The notes: a model not told the origin generated them from the sequence alone. Positions 15,505 to 22,341 are shown, numbered from the stretch's first letter. The stretch is 24,929 nucleotides of DNA from JAXHUH01 sp034211175 (GCA_034211175.1 JAXHUH010000192.1:1-24929); one strand, 5' to 3'. Program-made: numbers and translations.

Positions 15505-16671
15505 TCAGGACTTGGCGGTGAGGCCGACCCGGGCGGCGGGGGCGGCCCAGGTGGGCCAGCGCTCGCGGCTCTTCTTGGCGAGGCGGTTCATCAGTGCGAT
15601 CGCGCCGGGGTCGGAGTCGCCGGGCTTGGCCTCGATCACCCCGTCGCGCAGCATCCGCATGATGATCTCGCGGCCGAGCTCGCTGCGGACGATCGTCAAC
15701 GTCCAGTCGGTGGCGTCGCCGATGCCGCCGGTCGAGATGTCGGCGTGCTCCGCCGCGAAGTCGGGGCAGTGGTTGCAGCCCTCGCGGGTCCAGGCGTGGC
15801 ACTCCTTGAGGTTGATCTCGTGGTAGTCGCCGTTGCGCATCCACACCTGGAAGACACCCTTGATGTTCATCTTCCGGATGTCTTCCTTCTTCAGCCCGTA
15901 CTTGGCGTCGAAGAGCTCGTCGAACAGGCTGTCGTCGAAGCTCTTCGAGCACAGCAGGCCGATGTTCAGCTTGATCGGCTTGCCGACCTTGCCGACCTTG
16001 CGATGCCACATGACCGGCCCGATCGACGTCTGGCAGCTCATGCCGACGAGGGCGAGGTTCTCGCAGCCCCGCTCGAGCGCCTCGTCGTAGGCGAGGGTGT
16101 TGGCCGAGTACGTGTAGCGGCTGCCGGCGCCGCGCAGGACCTCGTCGCGGTCGGTGGCCACGCCGGGCACGGCCTTCCAGCCGCCGGCGTCACCGCCCTC
16201 GAGGTACGAGGTGAGGGCGCCGTCGATGTAGCCGTTCTCCAGGCACCAGATGAGGATGGCCGACACGAGGCCGCCGTCCTGGCCGGTCTCGTAGACGAAG
16301 TCGTCGCTCGCCCGGGCGAGGATGACGTCCTTGTAGATGCCGGCCATCTCGTCGTCGTTGCGCTCGCGGCCGAACAGGTGCTCGTTCGCCTCGGGCTCCC
16401 ACGCCCGAAAGCGTGGGCAGGCCCGCGTGCACGACGTGCAGCCCTTCTGGCCGTGCACGCAGTCGTCGAGGCCGAGCTCGTCCTCGAGGTGGAACGGCTT
16501 GTACTGGCCCGGTTCGTGCTTGTAGCCGATCACGTCGTGGGGGCAGGCGATCACGCAGCCCGCGCAGCCGGTGCAGAGCCCCGAGGTGATGACCTCGTCG
16601 TAGAGCTCCTTCCACTGGTGGGTCCACCGCTCACGCTTGGGGGCTGCGGCGCTCGACTCCGTCGTGGTCAT
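15505..16671 (-). CDS. FrhB-like coenzyme F420 hydrogenase/dehydrogenase beta-subunit family protein
   Basis: A 388-residue iron-sulfur flavoprotein. Two ferredoxin-type clusters are visible near the N-terminus: Cys33/36/39/43 (CTGCAGCVIACP) and Cys71/78/81/85 (CVHGQKGCTSCTRACP). FrhB-type domains follow: GQDGGLVSAILIWCLENGYIDGAL, GSRYTYSANTLAYDEAL, LVGMSCQTSIG, NIGLLCSKSF and later CNHCPDFAAEHADISTGGIG. FrhB-family proteins pass electrons between F420 and iron-sulfur or flavin centres. In an aerobic actinobacterium the likely role is ferredoxin:F420 exchange or a related reductase, not hydrogen metabolism, because no hydrogenase subunits are nearby. The ATG at 16671 follows a TACGAT box by 6 nt, so the message is probably leaderless. 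The hairpin array lies just upstream and should insulate the gene from upstream transcription. Confidence 0.87.
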   Translation of the reverse strand: MTTTESSAAAPKRERWTHQWKELYDEVITSGLCTGCAGCVIACPHDVIGYKHEPGQYKPFHLEDELGLDDCVHGQKGCTSCTRACPRFRAWEPEANEHLFGRERNDDEMAGIYKDVILARASDDFVYETGQDGGLVSAILIWCLENGYIDGALTSYLEGGDAGGWKAVPGVATDRDEVLRGAGSRYTYSANTLAYDEALERGCENLALVGMSCQTSIGPVMWHRKVGKVGKPIKLNIGLLCSKSFDDSLFDELFDAKYGLKKEDIRKMNIKGVFQVWMRNGDYHEINLKECHAWTREGCNHCPDFAAEHADISTGGIGDATDWTLTIVRSELGREIIMRMLRDGVIEAKPGDSDPGAIALMNRLAKKSRERWPTWAAPAARVGLTAKS

Positions 16672-16677
16672 GGCCCG

Positions 16678-16683
16678 ATCGTA
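16678..16683 (-). promoter_or_regulatory. -10 box of the FrhB-like gene (leaderless)
   Basis: TACGAT on the minus strand, 6 nt before ATG 16671. The same hexamer with the same spacing is found before the HisKA_3 kinase gene. Confidence 0.5.
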
Positions 16684-16735
16684 TTGGTCACCACCCCGCC
16701 GACACAGATCGCGTCCCGCCGGGCACCGAGCGGGC

Positions 16736-16896
16736 GTCAGCCGAAGCTGACAAACGTCGCCTTGCGACGGCGGTCAGCCGAAGCTGACAAAGCCCGCCCT
16801 GCGGGCGCAGTCAGCCGAAGCTGACAAAGCCCGCCCTGCGGGCGCAGTCAGCCGAAGCTGACAAAGCCCGCCCTGCGGGCGCAGTCAGCCGCTGAC
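16736..16896. repeat. four-unit 37-bp array of paired hairpins with a degenerate fifth unit
   Basis: Units begin at 16736, 16773, 16810 and 16847, with a partial copy at 16884-16896. Units 2-4 are identical. Each unit holds two hairpins: GTCAGC-CGAA-GCTGAC, then AAA, then GCCCGC-CCT-GCGGGC. In unit 1 the second stem is replaced by CGTCGC-CTT-GCGACG, so the sequence differs but pairing is kept. On the minus strand, the sense of the flanking genes, the first hairpin reads C(TTCG)G at its tip, an extra-stable RNA tetraloop. The second hairpin is followed by TTT, as in a short intrinsic terminator. The partial fifth unit includes the stop codon of the gene at 16885-17271. Confidence 0.9.
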
Positions 16897-17271
16897 GGCG
16901 TCGAGCTCGATCTGGCAGGTCTCGACCGCGTCGAGCAGGGCGTCGGGGGTGTCGCCGCCGCCGGCGAGCTCCTCGTCGAGGCGCTCGAACTCCTCGAACG
17001 GCAGGTCGGCCGTGAACCGCTCGTAGGCGCACCGGCACAGGTCGCGATCGCCCTCGTCGCCGATGGCGTCGACGCAGGCGTCGACGACCGCCGCCTCGAC
17101 GGTGCTGTCGTAGTCGTCGACCGGTTCGGTCTGGCGGGACAGCACGGCGACCAGGGCGACGACGGCGACGACCGCGACGCCGAGGCCGGCGAGCATCCCG
17201 AGGCCCCGCAACCGGCGCCGCTGGTCGGCCGGCTCGTGGTCGAAGGGGCCGCCGGGGGGTTGGACCGTCAC
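16885..17271 (-). CDS. membrane-anchored small cysteine protein, paralogue of the upstream lipoprotein
   Basis: A 128-residue protein of unknown function. A polar N-terminus with RRRLRG precedes one transmembrane helix at about residues 24-44 (LGMLAGLGVAVVAVVALVAVL), so the C-terminal part should be outside. The outer domain has four cysteines in the pattern C-x(n)-C-x-C-A-Y-x(n)-C: VDACVDA, DLCRCAYERFTADLPFEEFE, VETCQIE. This matches the lipoprotein encoded immediately upstream, so the two look like a tandem duplication with different membrane anchors. The GTG at 17271 is one base after the stop of the upstream gene, which implies coupled translation. The stop codon lies in the first, degenerate unit of the hairpin array. 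I do not recognise a named family. Confidence 0.72.
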   Translation of the reverse strand: MTVQPPGGPFDHEPADQRRRLRGLGMLAGLGVAVVAVVALVAVLSRQTEPVDDYDSTVEAAVVDACVDAIGDEGDRDLCRCAYERFTADLPFEEFERLDEELAGGGDTPDALLDAVETCQIELDAVSG

Positions 17272-17272
17272 G

Positions 17273-17722
17273 TCAGCCGTCCTCGCCGTCGGTGCTGCCG
17301 GTGGCGTCGGCCGGCAGGCCGGCGAGCACGCAGTCGGTCATCATCTCGGTGATCTCGTCGGGCCACGACGCCAGGCCGTCGCGCAGTGCGCCCCGCAGCT
17401 CCTCCGAGTAGCGCTCGAACGGGATCGTCTCGACGATCTCGTCGTACGCGCAGCCGCAGACGGCGACCGTCGAGGTGGCGTCGTTGGCGACCGTGGTCGC
17501 GGCCGCCTCGTCGTCACCGGTGCCGTCCGGGGTCGCGCCGGGGGAGCACAGCTCCATGAACTCGTTCTCGGTGGTCGGCCCGTACGCGGTGGGTGCGTCG
17601 TCGTCGCCCCCGCAGGCGGCGAGGAGCACGGCGACGGCGGCGAGCACGGCCGAGGTGCGCCGGAGGCGACGGCGTGAGCTCCGGGATCGACGGCGTTGGT
17701 CGGGGCGGGCGGCCGGGGGCAT
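17273..17722 (-). CDS. small cysteine-containing lipoprotein of unknown function
   Basis: A 149-residue protein with a lipoprotein signal: Arg-rich n-region, hydrophobic AVLAAVAVLL, and lipobox LAACG with Cys37. The mature part begins Gly/Asp-rich and contains ELCSPG, VCGCAYDEIVETIPFERYSEEL and MTDCVLAGL. Apart from the lipobox cysteine this is the same C...CxCAY...C arrangement as in the next protein. The four cysteines could form two disulfides or bind a ligand; this is inference. The ATG at 17722 follows a TAGGGT box by 9 nt, so it is probably leaderless. It is the first gene of a two-gene operon and diverges from the thiolase gene. No known function is recognised. Confidence 0.75.
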   Translation of the reverse strand: MPPAARPDQRRRSRSSRRRLRRTSAVLAAVAVLLAACGGDDDAPTAYGPTTENEFMELCSPGATPDGTGDDEAAATTVANDATSTVAVCGCAYDEIVETIPFERYSEELRGALRDGLASWPDEITEMMTDCVLAGLPADATGSTDGEDG

Positions 17723-17731
17723 CGGCTCGAA

Positions 17732-17737
17732 ACCCTA
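17732..17737 (-). promoter_or_regulatory. -10 box of the lipoprotein operon
   Basis: TAGGGT on the minus strand, 9 nt before ATG 17722. This fits a leaderless or nearly leaderless message. Confidence 0.42.
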
Positions 17738-17858
17738 CCGGCCGGTACCCGCACGCGGAGACCACGTCGGCGGCGTCCGGTGGCGTCGGCGAGCTGGGCC
17801 GAACCGGCCATCGACGTGGCCGATGAGCGTCATCTGGCCCCTGATGACACCGCGTCGG

Positions 17859-17864
17859 TACGCT
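17859..17864 (+). promoter_or_regulatory. -10 candidate of the thiolase gene
   Basis: TACGCT, 32 nt before the ATG at 17897. It leaves a leader of about 25 nt that contains the TGGAGG ribosome site. No convincing -35 is seen. Confidence 0.35.
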
Positions 17865-17896
17865 CGGCGCACTCGCGCACACCTGGAGGCTCGAAC

Positions 17897-19063
17897 ATGG
17901 CTGAAGCCGTCATCGTCGCTACCGCCCGAACCCCGATCGGCCGGGCGTTCAAGGGCTCGTTGGTCGACGCGCGGCCGGACGACCTCGGCGGCTTCATCAT
18001 TCAGAAGCTGCTCGAGAAGGTCCCGTCGGTGGACCCCGCGTCGATCGACGACGTGATCATCGGCGCCGCCAACCACGCCGGCGAGCAGAGCATGAACGTG
18101 GGTCGCAACATCGCCTCCCTCGCCGGCCTGCCCGACAGCGTCCCCGGCACGACCGTGAACCGGTTCTGCGCCTCGTCGCTGCAGACCATCCGGATGGCGT
18201 TCCACGCCATCAAGGCCGGCGAGGGTGACACCTACGTCGCCGGCGGCGTCGAGAGCGTGTCCCGCACCGCCGGCAAGGGCTTCGGCAAGGAGGACACCAA
18301 CCCCCGGTTCACCGACAAGAGCCGCTCCGACTACCTCAACGAGATGTACATCCCGATGGGGATGACGGCCGAGAACGTGGCCGACAAGTTCGGCGTGAGC
18401 CGTGAGCGGATGGACGAGTTCGCCAAGCTGTCGCAGGACCGGGCGGTCGCCGCTCAGGAGAACGGGTTCTTCGACCGCGAGATCAGCCCGGTCACCCTGC
18501 CCGACGGCACGGTGGTCTCCAAGGACGACGGGCCCCGCGCCGGCACGACGATCGAGAAGCTGGCGTCGCTGAAGCCGGCGTTCCGCGAGGACGGCCGGGT
18601 CACCGCCGGCAACGCGTGCCCGCTCAACGACGGCGCCGCCGCGGTGCTGGTCATGTCCGAGGACAAGGCCCGCGAGCTCGGCCTCACCCCGCTGGCCAAG
18701 ATCATCGCCTCGTCGGTCTCGGGCCTCGCGCCGGAGATCATGGGCGTCGGCCCGATCGAGGCCGTCGGCAAGGTCCTCGACCAGGCGGGCATGTCGATCT
18801 CCGACATCGGCGTCGTCGAGCTGAACGAGGCGTTCGCCGCCCAGGTCATCCCGGTGTGCGACGAGCTCGGCATCAGCATCGAGGACCAGCTCAACCCGCA
18901 CGGCGGCGCCATCGCCCTCGGCCACCCGTTCGGCCAGACCGGCGCCCGCATCATGACGACGCTGATCAACGACCTCCAGACCCTCGACCGCGAGTACGGC
19001 CTGGAGACGATGTGCGTCGGCGGTGGCCAGGGCATGGCCATGATCGTCCAGCGCCTCAGCTGA
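17897..19063 (+). CDS. thiolase (acetyl-CoA C-acyltransferase)
   Basis: A 388-residue thiolase, normal length for the FadA/AtoB family, which cleaves 3-ketoacyl-CoA with CoA or runs the reverse condensation. The nucleophilic Cys91 lies in VNRFCASSLQT, the His343 motif is NPHGGAIALGHPFGQTGAR, and the acid/base Cys373 lies in TMCVGGGQG. The GNACPLNDGAAAVLVMS and VVELNEAFAAQV segments are also standard. TGGAGG at 17884-17889 lies 7 nt before the ATG at 17897. With the two acyl-CoA dehydrogenases in this window it could complete a beta-oxidation spiral, although it is not in an operon with them. The hairpins downstream (19092-19197) separate it from the convergent selenoprotein gene. Confidence 0.95.
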   Translation: MAEAVIVATARTPIGRAFKGSLVDARPDDLGGFIIQKLLEKVPSVDPASIDDVIIGAANHAGEQSMNVGRNIASLAGLPDSVPGTTVNRFCASSLQTIRMAFHAIKAGEGDTYVAGGVESVSRTAGKGFGKEDTNPRFTDKSRSDYLNEMYIPMGMTAENVADKFGVSRERMDEFAKLSQDRAVAAQENGFFDREISPVTLPDGTVVSKDDGPRAGTTIEKLASLKPAFREDGRVTAGNACPLNDGAAAVLVMSEDKARELGLTPLAKIIASSVSGLAPEIMGVGPIEAVGKVLDQAGMSISDIGVVELNEAFAAQVIPVCDELGISIEDQLNPHGGAIALGHPFGQTGARIMTTLINDLQTLDREYGLETMCVGGGQGMAMIVQRLS

Positions 19064-19091
19064 GCTGACACGCCCGACACGCTGAACCGCT

Positions 19092-19121
19092 CGGTGCCCG
19101 TCCCTCCGGGGGCGGGCACCG
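19092..19121 (+). terminator. terminator hairpin after the thiolase gene
   Basis: CGGTGCCCG (19092-19100) pairs perfectly with CGGGCACCG (19113-19121). The inner TCCC and GGGG extend the stem to 13 pairs, with a T-G pair and a 4-nt loop. It lies 28 bp after the stop at 19063. Confidence 0.7.
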
Positions 19122-19141
19122 TCGCGTCCGCCGCCGAAGAA

Positions 19142-19197
19142 CCCGAACCGGCCGACCGATCCGACCTCCGGAGTGCAGATCGGTGGACCGGTTCGGG
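19142..19197. terminator. long imperfect hairpin between convergent genes
   Basis: CCCGAACCGG (19142-19151) pairs with CCGGTTCGGG (19188-19197), and ACCGATC (19155-19161) pairs with GATCGGT (19178-19184). The loop holds the palindrome CTCCGGAG. It ends one base before the stop codon (19199-19201) of the minus-strand selenoprotein gene and probably terminates that transcript. Confidence 0.6.
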
Positions 19198-19198
19198 G

Positions 19199-20365
19199 TC
19201 AGCGTTGGGTGGAGGGGGCGACGTAGCCCCACACACCCCGGTCGACGCCCCGGTCCTTCAGGGCCCCTCGCAGCGCCAGCAGCAGGGCGCCGGTCTCGGT
19301 GCGGGTGTAGAACCACGTCTCGGCCCGCCGCGCCGCCGGCACCTCCTCGGAGAGGGCGAGCGCCGCCTCCTCGAAGTACGCCCGGACGTCCTGGGAGGCG
19401 GCCACGATCCCGGTGCCGTCGAAGCCCTCGTCCTCCAACGACGCGCCGTCGACGACCCGCACGACGCGGGCGACGAGGTCGGCCATCCCATCGGCATCGG
19501 CGACCCGGCCGAGCAACGTCCGCCCACCCGACGCGGCGAACTGGCGGTCGTAGGCCGCCCGCAGCCCGAGCACCTCGTCGACCGGGGGCGGCAGCGACGG
19601 GTCGAACCGGGGCGGCAGCGCACACGCCAGCGGCTCGGCCGACTCGTCGGTGATCACCTCGGGATGGTCCTCCAGCACCGGGACGTCGGTGCGGGCGACG
19701 AGGCCGAGGGCGCGGGCCAGCACGTCGTGCTGGAGCGCGGTGTCGTGGGGCCGCCCGAGCGGACGACCGAGCGGGAACTCGCAGTGGAGGACCCGGGGCG
19801 GGCGCACCCGCTCCGCGTGGGGACGCACGAGCGAGATGCCGACCGTCGCCAGCCCCTCGGACTCCAGGATGTGGCCGAGCACACTCACGGTGCGCGTGCA
19901 CAGCGGTCAAACGGGGGTGAGCAGCACCACGTCGACGCCGTCGCGCCGCAGGATCTCCGCCGCGGCAGGGCCGCTCTCGAGGCGCATCGCCGTGAACGAC
20001 GCGTCGGCCTGCGCTCCCATGAACGACAGGTGCCGCGATGCCACGGAGCCGATCACACCCTGTTCCGCGAGCTCGGCGAGCCGGTCGACGGGGTAGACGG
20101 TGTTGATGTCCGCGGCGAACGCGGCGCGGTCGAAGTTGGGGCTGAAGTGGGAGATCCGCAGGTCCCGGGCCTCGCCCGGCAGCACGGTGAACGAGGCGTC
20201 GGTGGTCTGCCACAGCGTCACGTCGTCGGCGGGACGGAGCCCGGCCGTGGTCACGATCGCCACGCGGGCGTCGGCCAGCGGTGGCGCGGTGACCGCCGGC
20301 GGGTCCCCCAGGTCCGGCACCGGCACCTGCCCGACCGCCTCGCGAATCCCCTCGTCAGCCCCCAT
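19199..20365 (-). CDS. selenoprotein: GrdB/PrdB-like (glycine/sarcosine/betaine reductase selenoprotein B family), UGA read as Sec
   Basis: A single 388-residue frame with one internal UGA (19907-19909, residue 153). The part before it has ARVAIVTTAGLRP, LRISHFSPNF, FAADINTVYPVDRLAELAEQG and HLSFMG, and ends DGVDVVLLTPV. All are landmarks of GrdB/PrdB-type dithiol reductase subunits. The UGA then opens the redox motif U-P-L-C (Cys156), and the frame continues without a break as TRTVSVLGHILESEGLATVG, ISLVRPHAERVRPPR and onward to 19199. In GrdB/PrdB proteins this position is Sec, or Cys in Sec-free homologues. Both halves are in the same frame and the second has no credible start: the first GTG lies inside the SECIS-like hairpin. 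No GrdA, GrdC or PrdA partner is nearby, so the substrate is unknown and it may be a free-standing reductase. The ATG at 20365 follows TAGGTT by 8 nt. If UGA is not read as Sec, it would be a nonsense-broken gene. Confidence 0.85.
19879..19906 (-). promoter_or_regulatory. bacterial SECIS-like hairpin after the UGA
   Basis: Starting 11 nt after the UGA on the minus strand, GCGCAC (19895-19890) pairs with GTGTGC (19884-19879), with one G-U pair, around the 5-nt loop CGUGA. The apical loop begins 17 nt after the UGA and has G at its second position. These fit the published bacterial SECIS rules: spacing of 16-37 nt, a small apical loop and a G in the first two loop bases. CCG directly after the UGA can pair with CGG beyond the stem to give a lower helix. 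Confidence 0.6.
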
Positions 20366-20373
20366 GGCCGGCG

Positions 20374-20379
20374 AACCTA
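20374..20379 (-). promoter_or_regulatory. -10 box of the selenoprotein gene
   Basis: TAGGTT on the minus strand, 8 nt before ATG 20365, consistent with a leaderless message. No good ribosome site precedes the start, which supports this reading. Confidence 0.45.
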
Positions 20380-20443
20380 GCCCAGATGTCGCCGCGGGGC
20401 CCGGGCCCTGCGCCGGACCGCTTCGCCGGACCGGCGGCGGGCG

Positions 20444-20845
20444 TCAGCCGCCGTCGGCGGCGGCGTGATCGGCCGAGCGCCGGGCGCGGGCGGCCGCGAG
20501 GTCGACCACGTCGGCGAGGGGCCCGTCGGCCGCACCGGTGCCGTCCGAACCGTCGGGGTCGACGGGGGCGCCGTAGTCACCGAGGTCGAGGCCCCACGCA
20601 TCGATGACCGCCAGATCGGCGAGCAGCTCGTCGATGCCGGTGTGGATCCCGTCGTGGGCGGAGTCCGCTGCGGGCGCCGGGAACCGGTGGACCCCGGGGG
20701 TGTCGAGCGGTGGCAGCCAGTCGACGCGATCGCCGCTCGAGTGCGGCACGAGCGTCACCCGATAGCGGAGCAGTCGATCACGGAGCGGTTGCACGAGATC
20801 AAGGATCGCCGACGCCGGAGCGAACCCAACCAAGTCATCCGTCAT
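20444..20845 (-). CDS. hypothetical protein coupled to the uracil-DNA glycosylase
   Basis: A 133-residue protein of unknown function. The N-terminal half (VGFAPASAILDLVQPLRDRLLRYRVTLVPHSSGDRVDWLPPLDTPGV) looks folded. The C-terminal half is acidic and Ala/Asp-rich, with a helical AAARARRSADH tail. The ATG at 20845 overlaps the glycosylase stop by 4 bp (ATGA), so it is translated as the second gene of that operon. I see no catalytic motif, membrane segment or signal peptide. The codon pattern is like that of its neighbours, and the 4-bp coupling supports it being real. Confidence 0.65.
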   Translation of the reverse strand: MTDDLVGFAPASAILDLVQPLRDRLLRYRVTLVPHSSGDRVDWLPPLDTPGVHRFPAPAADSAHDGIHTGIDELLADLAVIDAWGLDLGDYGAPVDPDGSDGTGAADGPLADVVDLAAARARRSADHAAADGG

Positions 20846-21585
20846 GCCCCCGTCGCGGGACCATCGTCGGAGGCAAGCTCCCCCGCGCGGGTGAACACCG
20901 AGTCGAGCATCTCCTCGGTGAGCCGACCGGTGAACGTGTTCTGCTGGCTCACGTGGTACGAGCACAGGATGGTGAGCCCGCCGGGCGCGGGCACCTCGAC
21001 GCCGTGGCCGAACCTCGGCCGGGGCCGCACGCCGAGGTGGTGGCACACCGCCTGGTACCCGAAGCCGCCGAGAGCGACGAGGACCCGGGCGCGCTCGAGC
21101 AGCGCCAGCTCCCGCTCGAGGAACGGGCGACACGTGTCGCGCTCGGCCGGGGTCGGCTTGTTCTGGGGTGGTGCACACCGGACCGGCGACGTGATCCACG
21201 CGTCGCGCAGCTCCAGGCCGTCGTCGCGGTGCACGCTCTCCGGGCGGTTGGCGAAGCCGGCCCGCCACAGCGCCCGGTAGAGCCACTCCCCCGACCGGTC
21301 CCCGGTGAACATGCGACCGGTGCGGTTCGCGCCGTGGGCGGCGGGCGCCAGGCCGACGACGACGACCCGTGCCGTGGGGTCGCCGAAGCCGGGCACCGGT
21401 CGGCCCCAGTAGTCCTCGTCGCGGAACGCCGCCCGCTTCTCGACCGCCACCCGCTCGCGCCACTCGACCAGGCGGGGGCACCGGCGGCAGCTGACGACGT
21501 CCGCCTCCAGGGCGGCCAGATCGTCGCCGGGCGACGCGTCGGCGCCCGACGAGGCTGGCGACGGCGATGCGGCCCGATCTCCCAC
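20842..21585 (-). CDS. family-5 (UDGb-type) uracil-DNA glycosylase with 4Fe-4S cluster
   Basis: A 247-residue DNA-repair enzyme that removes uracil and related damaged bases from DNA. Four cysteines suited to the iron-sulfur cluster are visible: Cys33 and Cys36 (CRRCPRLVEWRE), Cys137 (SPVRCAPPQNKPT) and Cys152 (ERDTCRPFL). The active-site motif GLAPAAHGANRTGRMFTGD (about 78-96) has the Ala-rich form of family 5 instead of the GxDPY of family 1. The second motif is HVSQQNTFTGRLT (about 211-223). I start it at GTG 21585 because a TACGTT box lies 8 nt upstream, and because longer readings run back through the divergent phosphatase gene. The first ~20 residues are low-complexity. Confidence 0.9.
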   Translation of the reverse strand: MGDRAASPSPASSGADASPGDDLAALEADVVSCRRCPRLVEWRERVAVEKRAAFRDEDYWGRPVPGFGDPTARVVVVGLAPAAHGANRTGRMFTGDRSGEWLYRALWRAGFANRPESVHRDDGLELRDAWITSPVRCAPPQNKPTPAERDTCRPFLERELALLERARVLVALGGFGYQAVCHHLGVRPRPRFGHGVEVPAPGGLTILCSYHVSQQNTFTGRLTEEMLDSVFTRAGELASDDGPATGA

Positions 21586-21593
21586 GGCGGGCC

Positions 21594-21642
21594 AACGTAG
21601 CCCTGGCCGGGATGCGCCGAGGCGCGGCGCCTCGGGTAGCGT
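21594..21642. promoter_or_regulatory. divergent leaderless promoter pair
   Basis: Two -10 boxes share the 66-bp gap. TACGTT on the minus strand (21599-21594) is 8 nt before GTG 21585. TAGCGT on the plus strand (21637-21642) is 9 nt before ATG 21652. The two polymerase footprints must overlap, so the glycosylase and phosphatase operons may compete for expression. Confidence 0.5.
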
Positions 21643-21651
21643 GAGGCCGCA

Positions 21652-22341
21652 ATGGCCAAGGGCAACGCCGCAGCAGCCGCGGCCACCAACTCGGACCGCG
21701 ACCCCTCCCCCCAGCGCAAGTCGACCCTCGTGCTCTTCGTGCGCCACGGGCAGACACCGACGACCGGGGCCAAGCTCCCGGGACGCGCGCCGGGTCTCCA
21801 CCTCGCCGCCAAGGGGCGACGGCAGGCGATCCGGGCCGCGAACCGGATCAAGCGCCTGGACAACGTCGCCGCCGTCTACGCGTCGCCGATGGAGCGGACC
21901 CAGGAGACGGCCGAGCCGATCGCCGCCGCGCTCGGGCTGCCGGTGCGCACCGAGCGGGGGCTCATCGAGTGCGACTTCGGCGAGTGGACCGGTGCCGACC
22001 TCGGTGAGCTGCGCAAGCTGCCCGAGTGGCGGCAGGTCCAGCGCTACCCGAGCGGGTTCCGCTTCCCGGGTGGCGAGTCGTTCGCCGAGATGCAACAGCG
22101 CATGGTCGACGCGGTGAGCGGCCTGCGCGAGGCCCACGTCGGCTCGACCATCGTGGCGGTGTCCCACGCCGACACGATCAAGGCCGCCGTGGCCCACGCG
22201 CTCGGCACCCACCTCGACCTGTTCCAGCGCATCGTCGTGTCGCCGTGCTCGATCAGCGCGGTCCAGTACACCGACGAGGGCCCGGTCGTGCTCGCGGTGA
22301 ACTCGACCGGCAACAACCTGAAGCGGCTGGTGCCGTCGTGA
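21652..22341 (+). CDS. histidine phosphatase family protein (MSMEG_4193 / TIGR03848 type)
   Basis: A 229-residue member of the phosphoglycerate-mutase-like histidine phosphatases. The phosphate-accepting His32 lies in LFVRHGQTP, the partner acid Glu106 in LIECDFGEWTG, and the second His172 in AVSHADTIKAA. SPMERTQETAEPIA is the usual Arg-containing loop. The first ~22 residues are a polar Ala-rich extension. Members of this type are known from actinobacterial genomes as putative phosphomutases; the substrate is not established. It is followed with a 4-bp overlap (GTGA) by the DUF3090 gene and then by the SCO1664-type gene. This trio is conserved, often near the mycothiol gene mshC (as around Rv2130c-Rv2135c of M. 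tuberculosis). No mshC is in the window. Confidence 0.9.
   Translation: MAKGNAAAAAATNSDRDPSPQRKSTLVLFVRHGQTPTTGAKLPGRAPGLHLAAKGRRQAIRAANRIKRLDNVAAVYASPMERTQETAEPIAAALGLPVRTERGLIECDFGEWTGADLGELRKLPEWRQVQRYPSGFRFPGGESFAEMQQRMVDAVSGLREAHVGSTIVAVSHADTIKAAVAHALGTHLDLFQRIVVSPCSISAVQYTDEGPVVLAVNSTGNNLKRLVPS

Noticed and set aside
16736..16896. CRISPR array.
   Set aside because: The units are contiguous 37-bp tandem repeats without unique spacers, and no cas genes are present.
19199..19888. A separate 229-residue gene starting at GTG 19888.
   Set aside because: It is in the same frame as the upstream reading frame. Its start lies inside the SECIS-like hairpin and it would lack the N-terminal half of its family. 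It is the part of the selenoprotein after the UGA.
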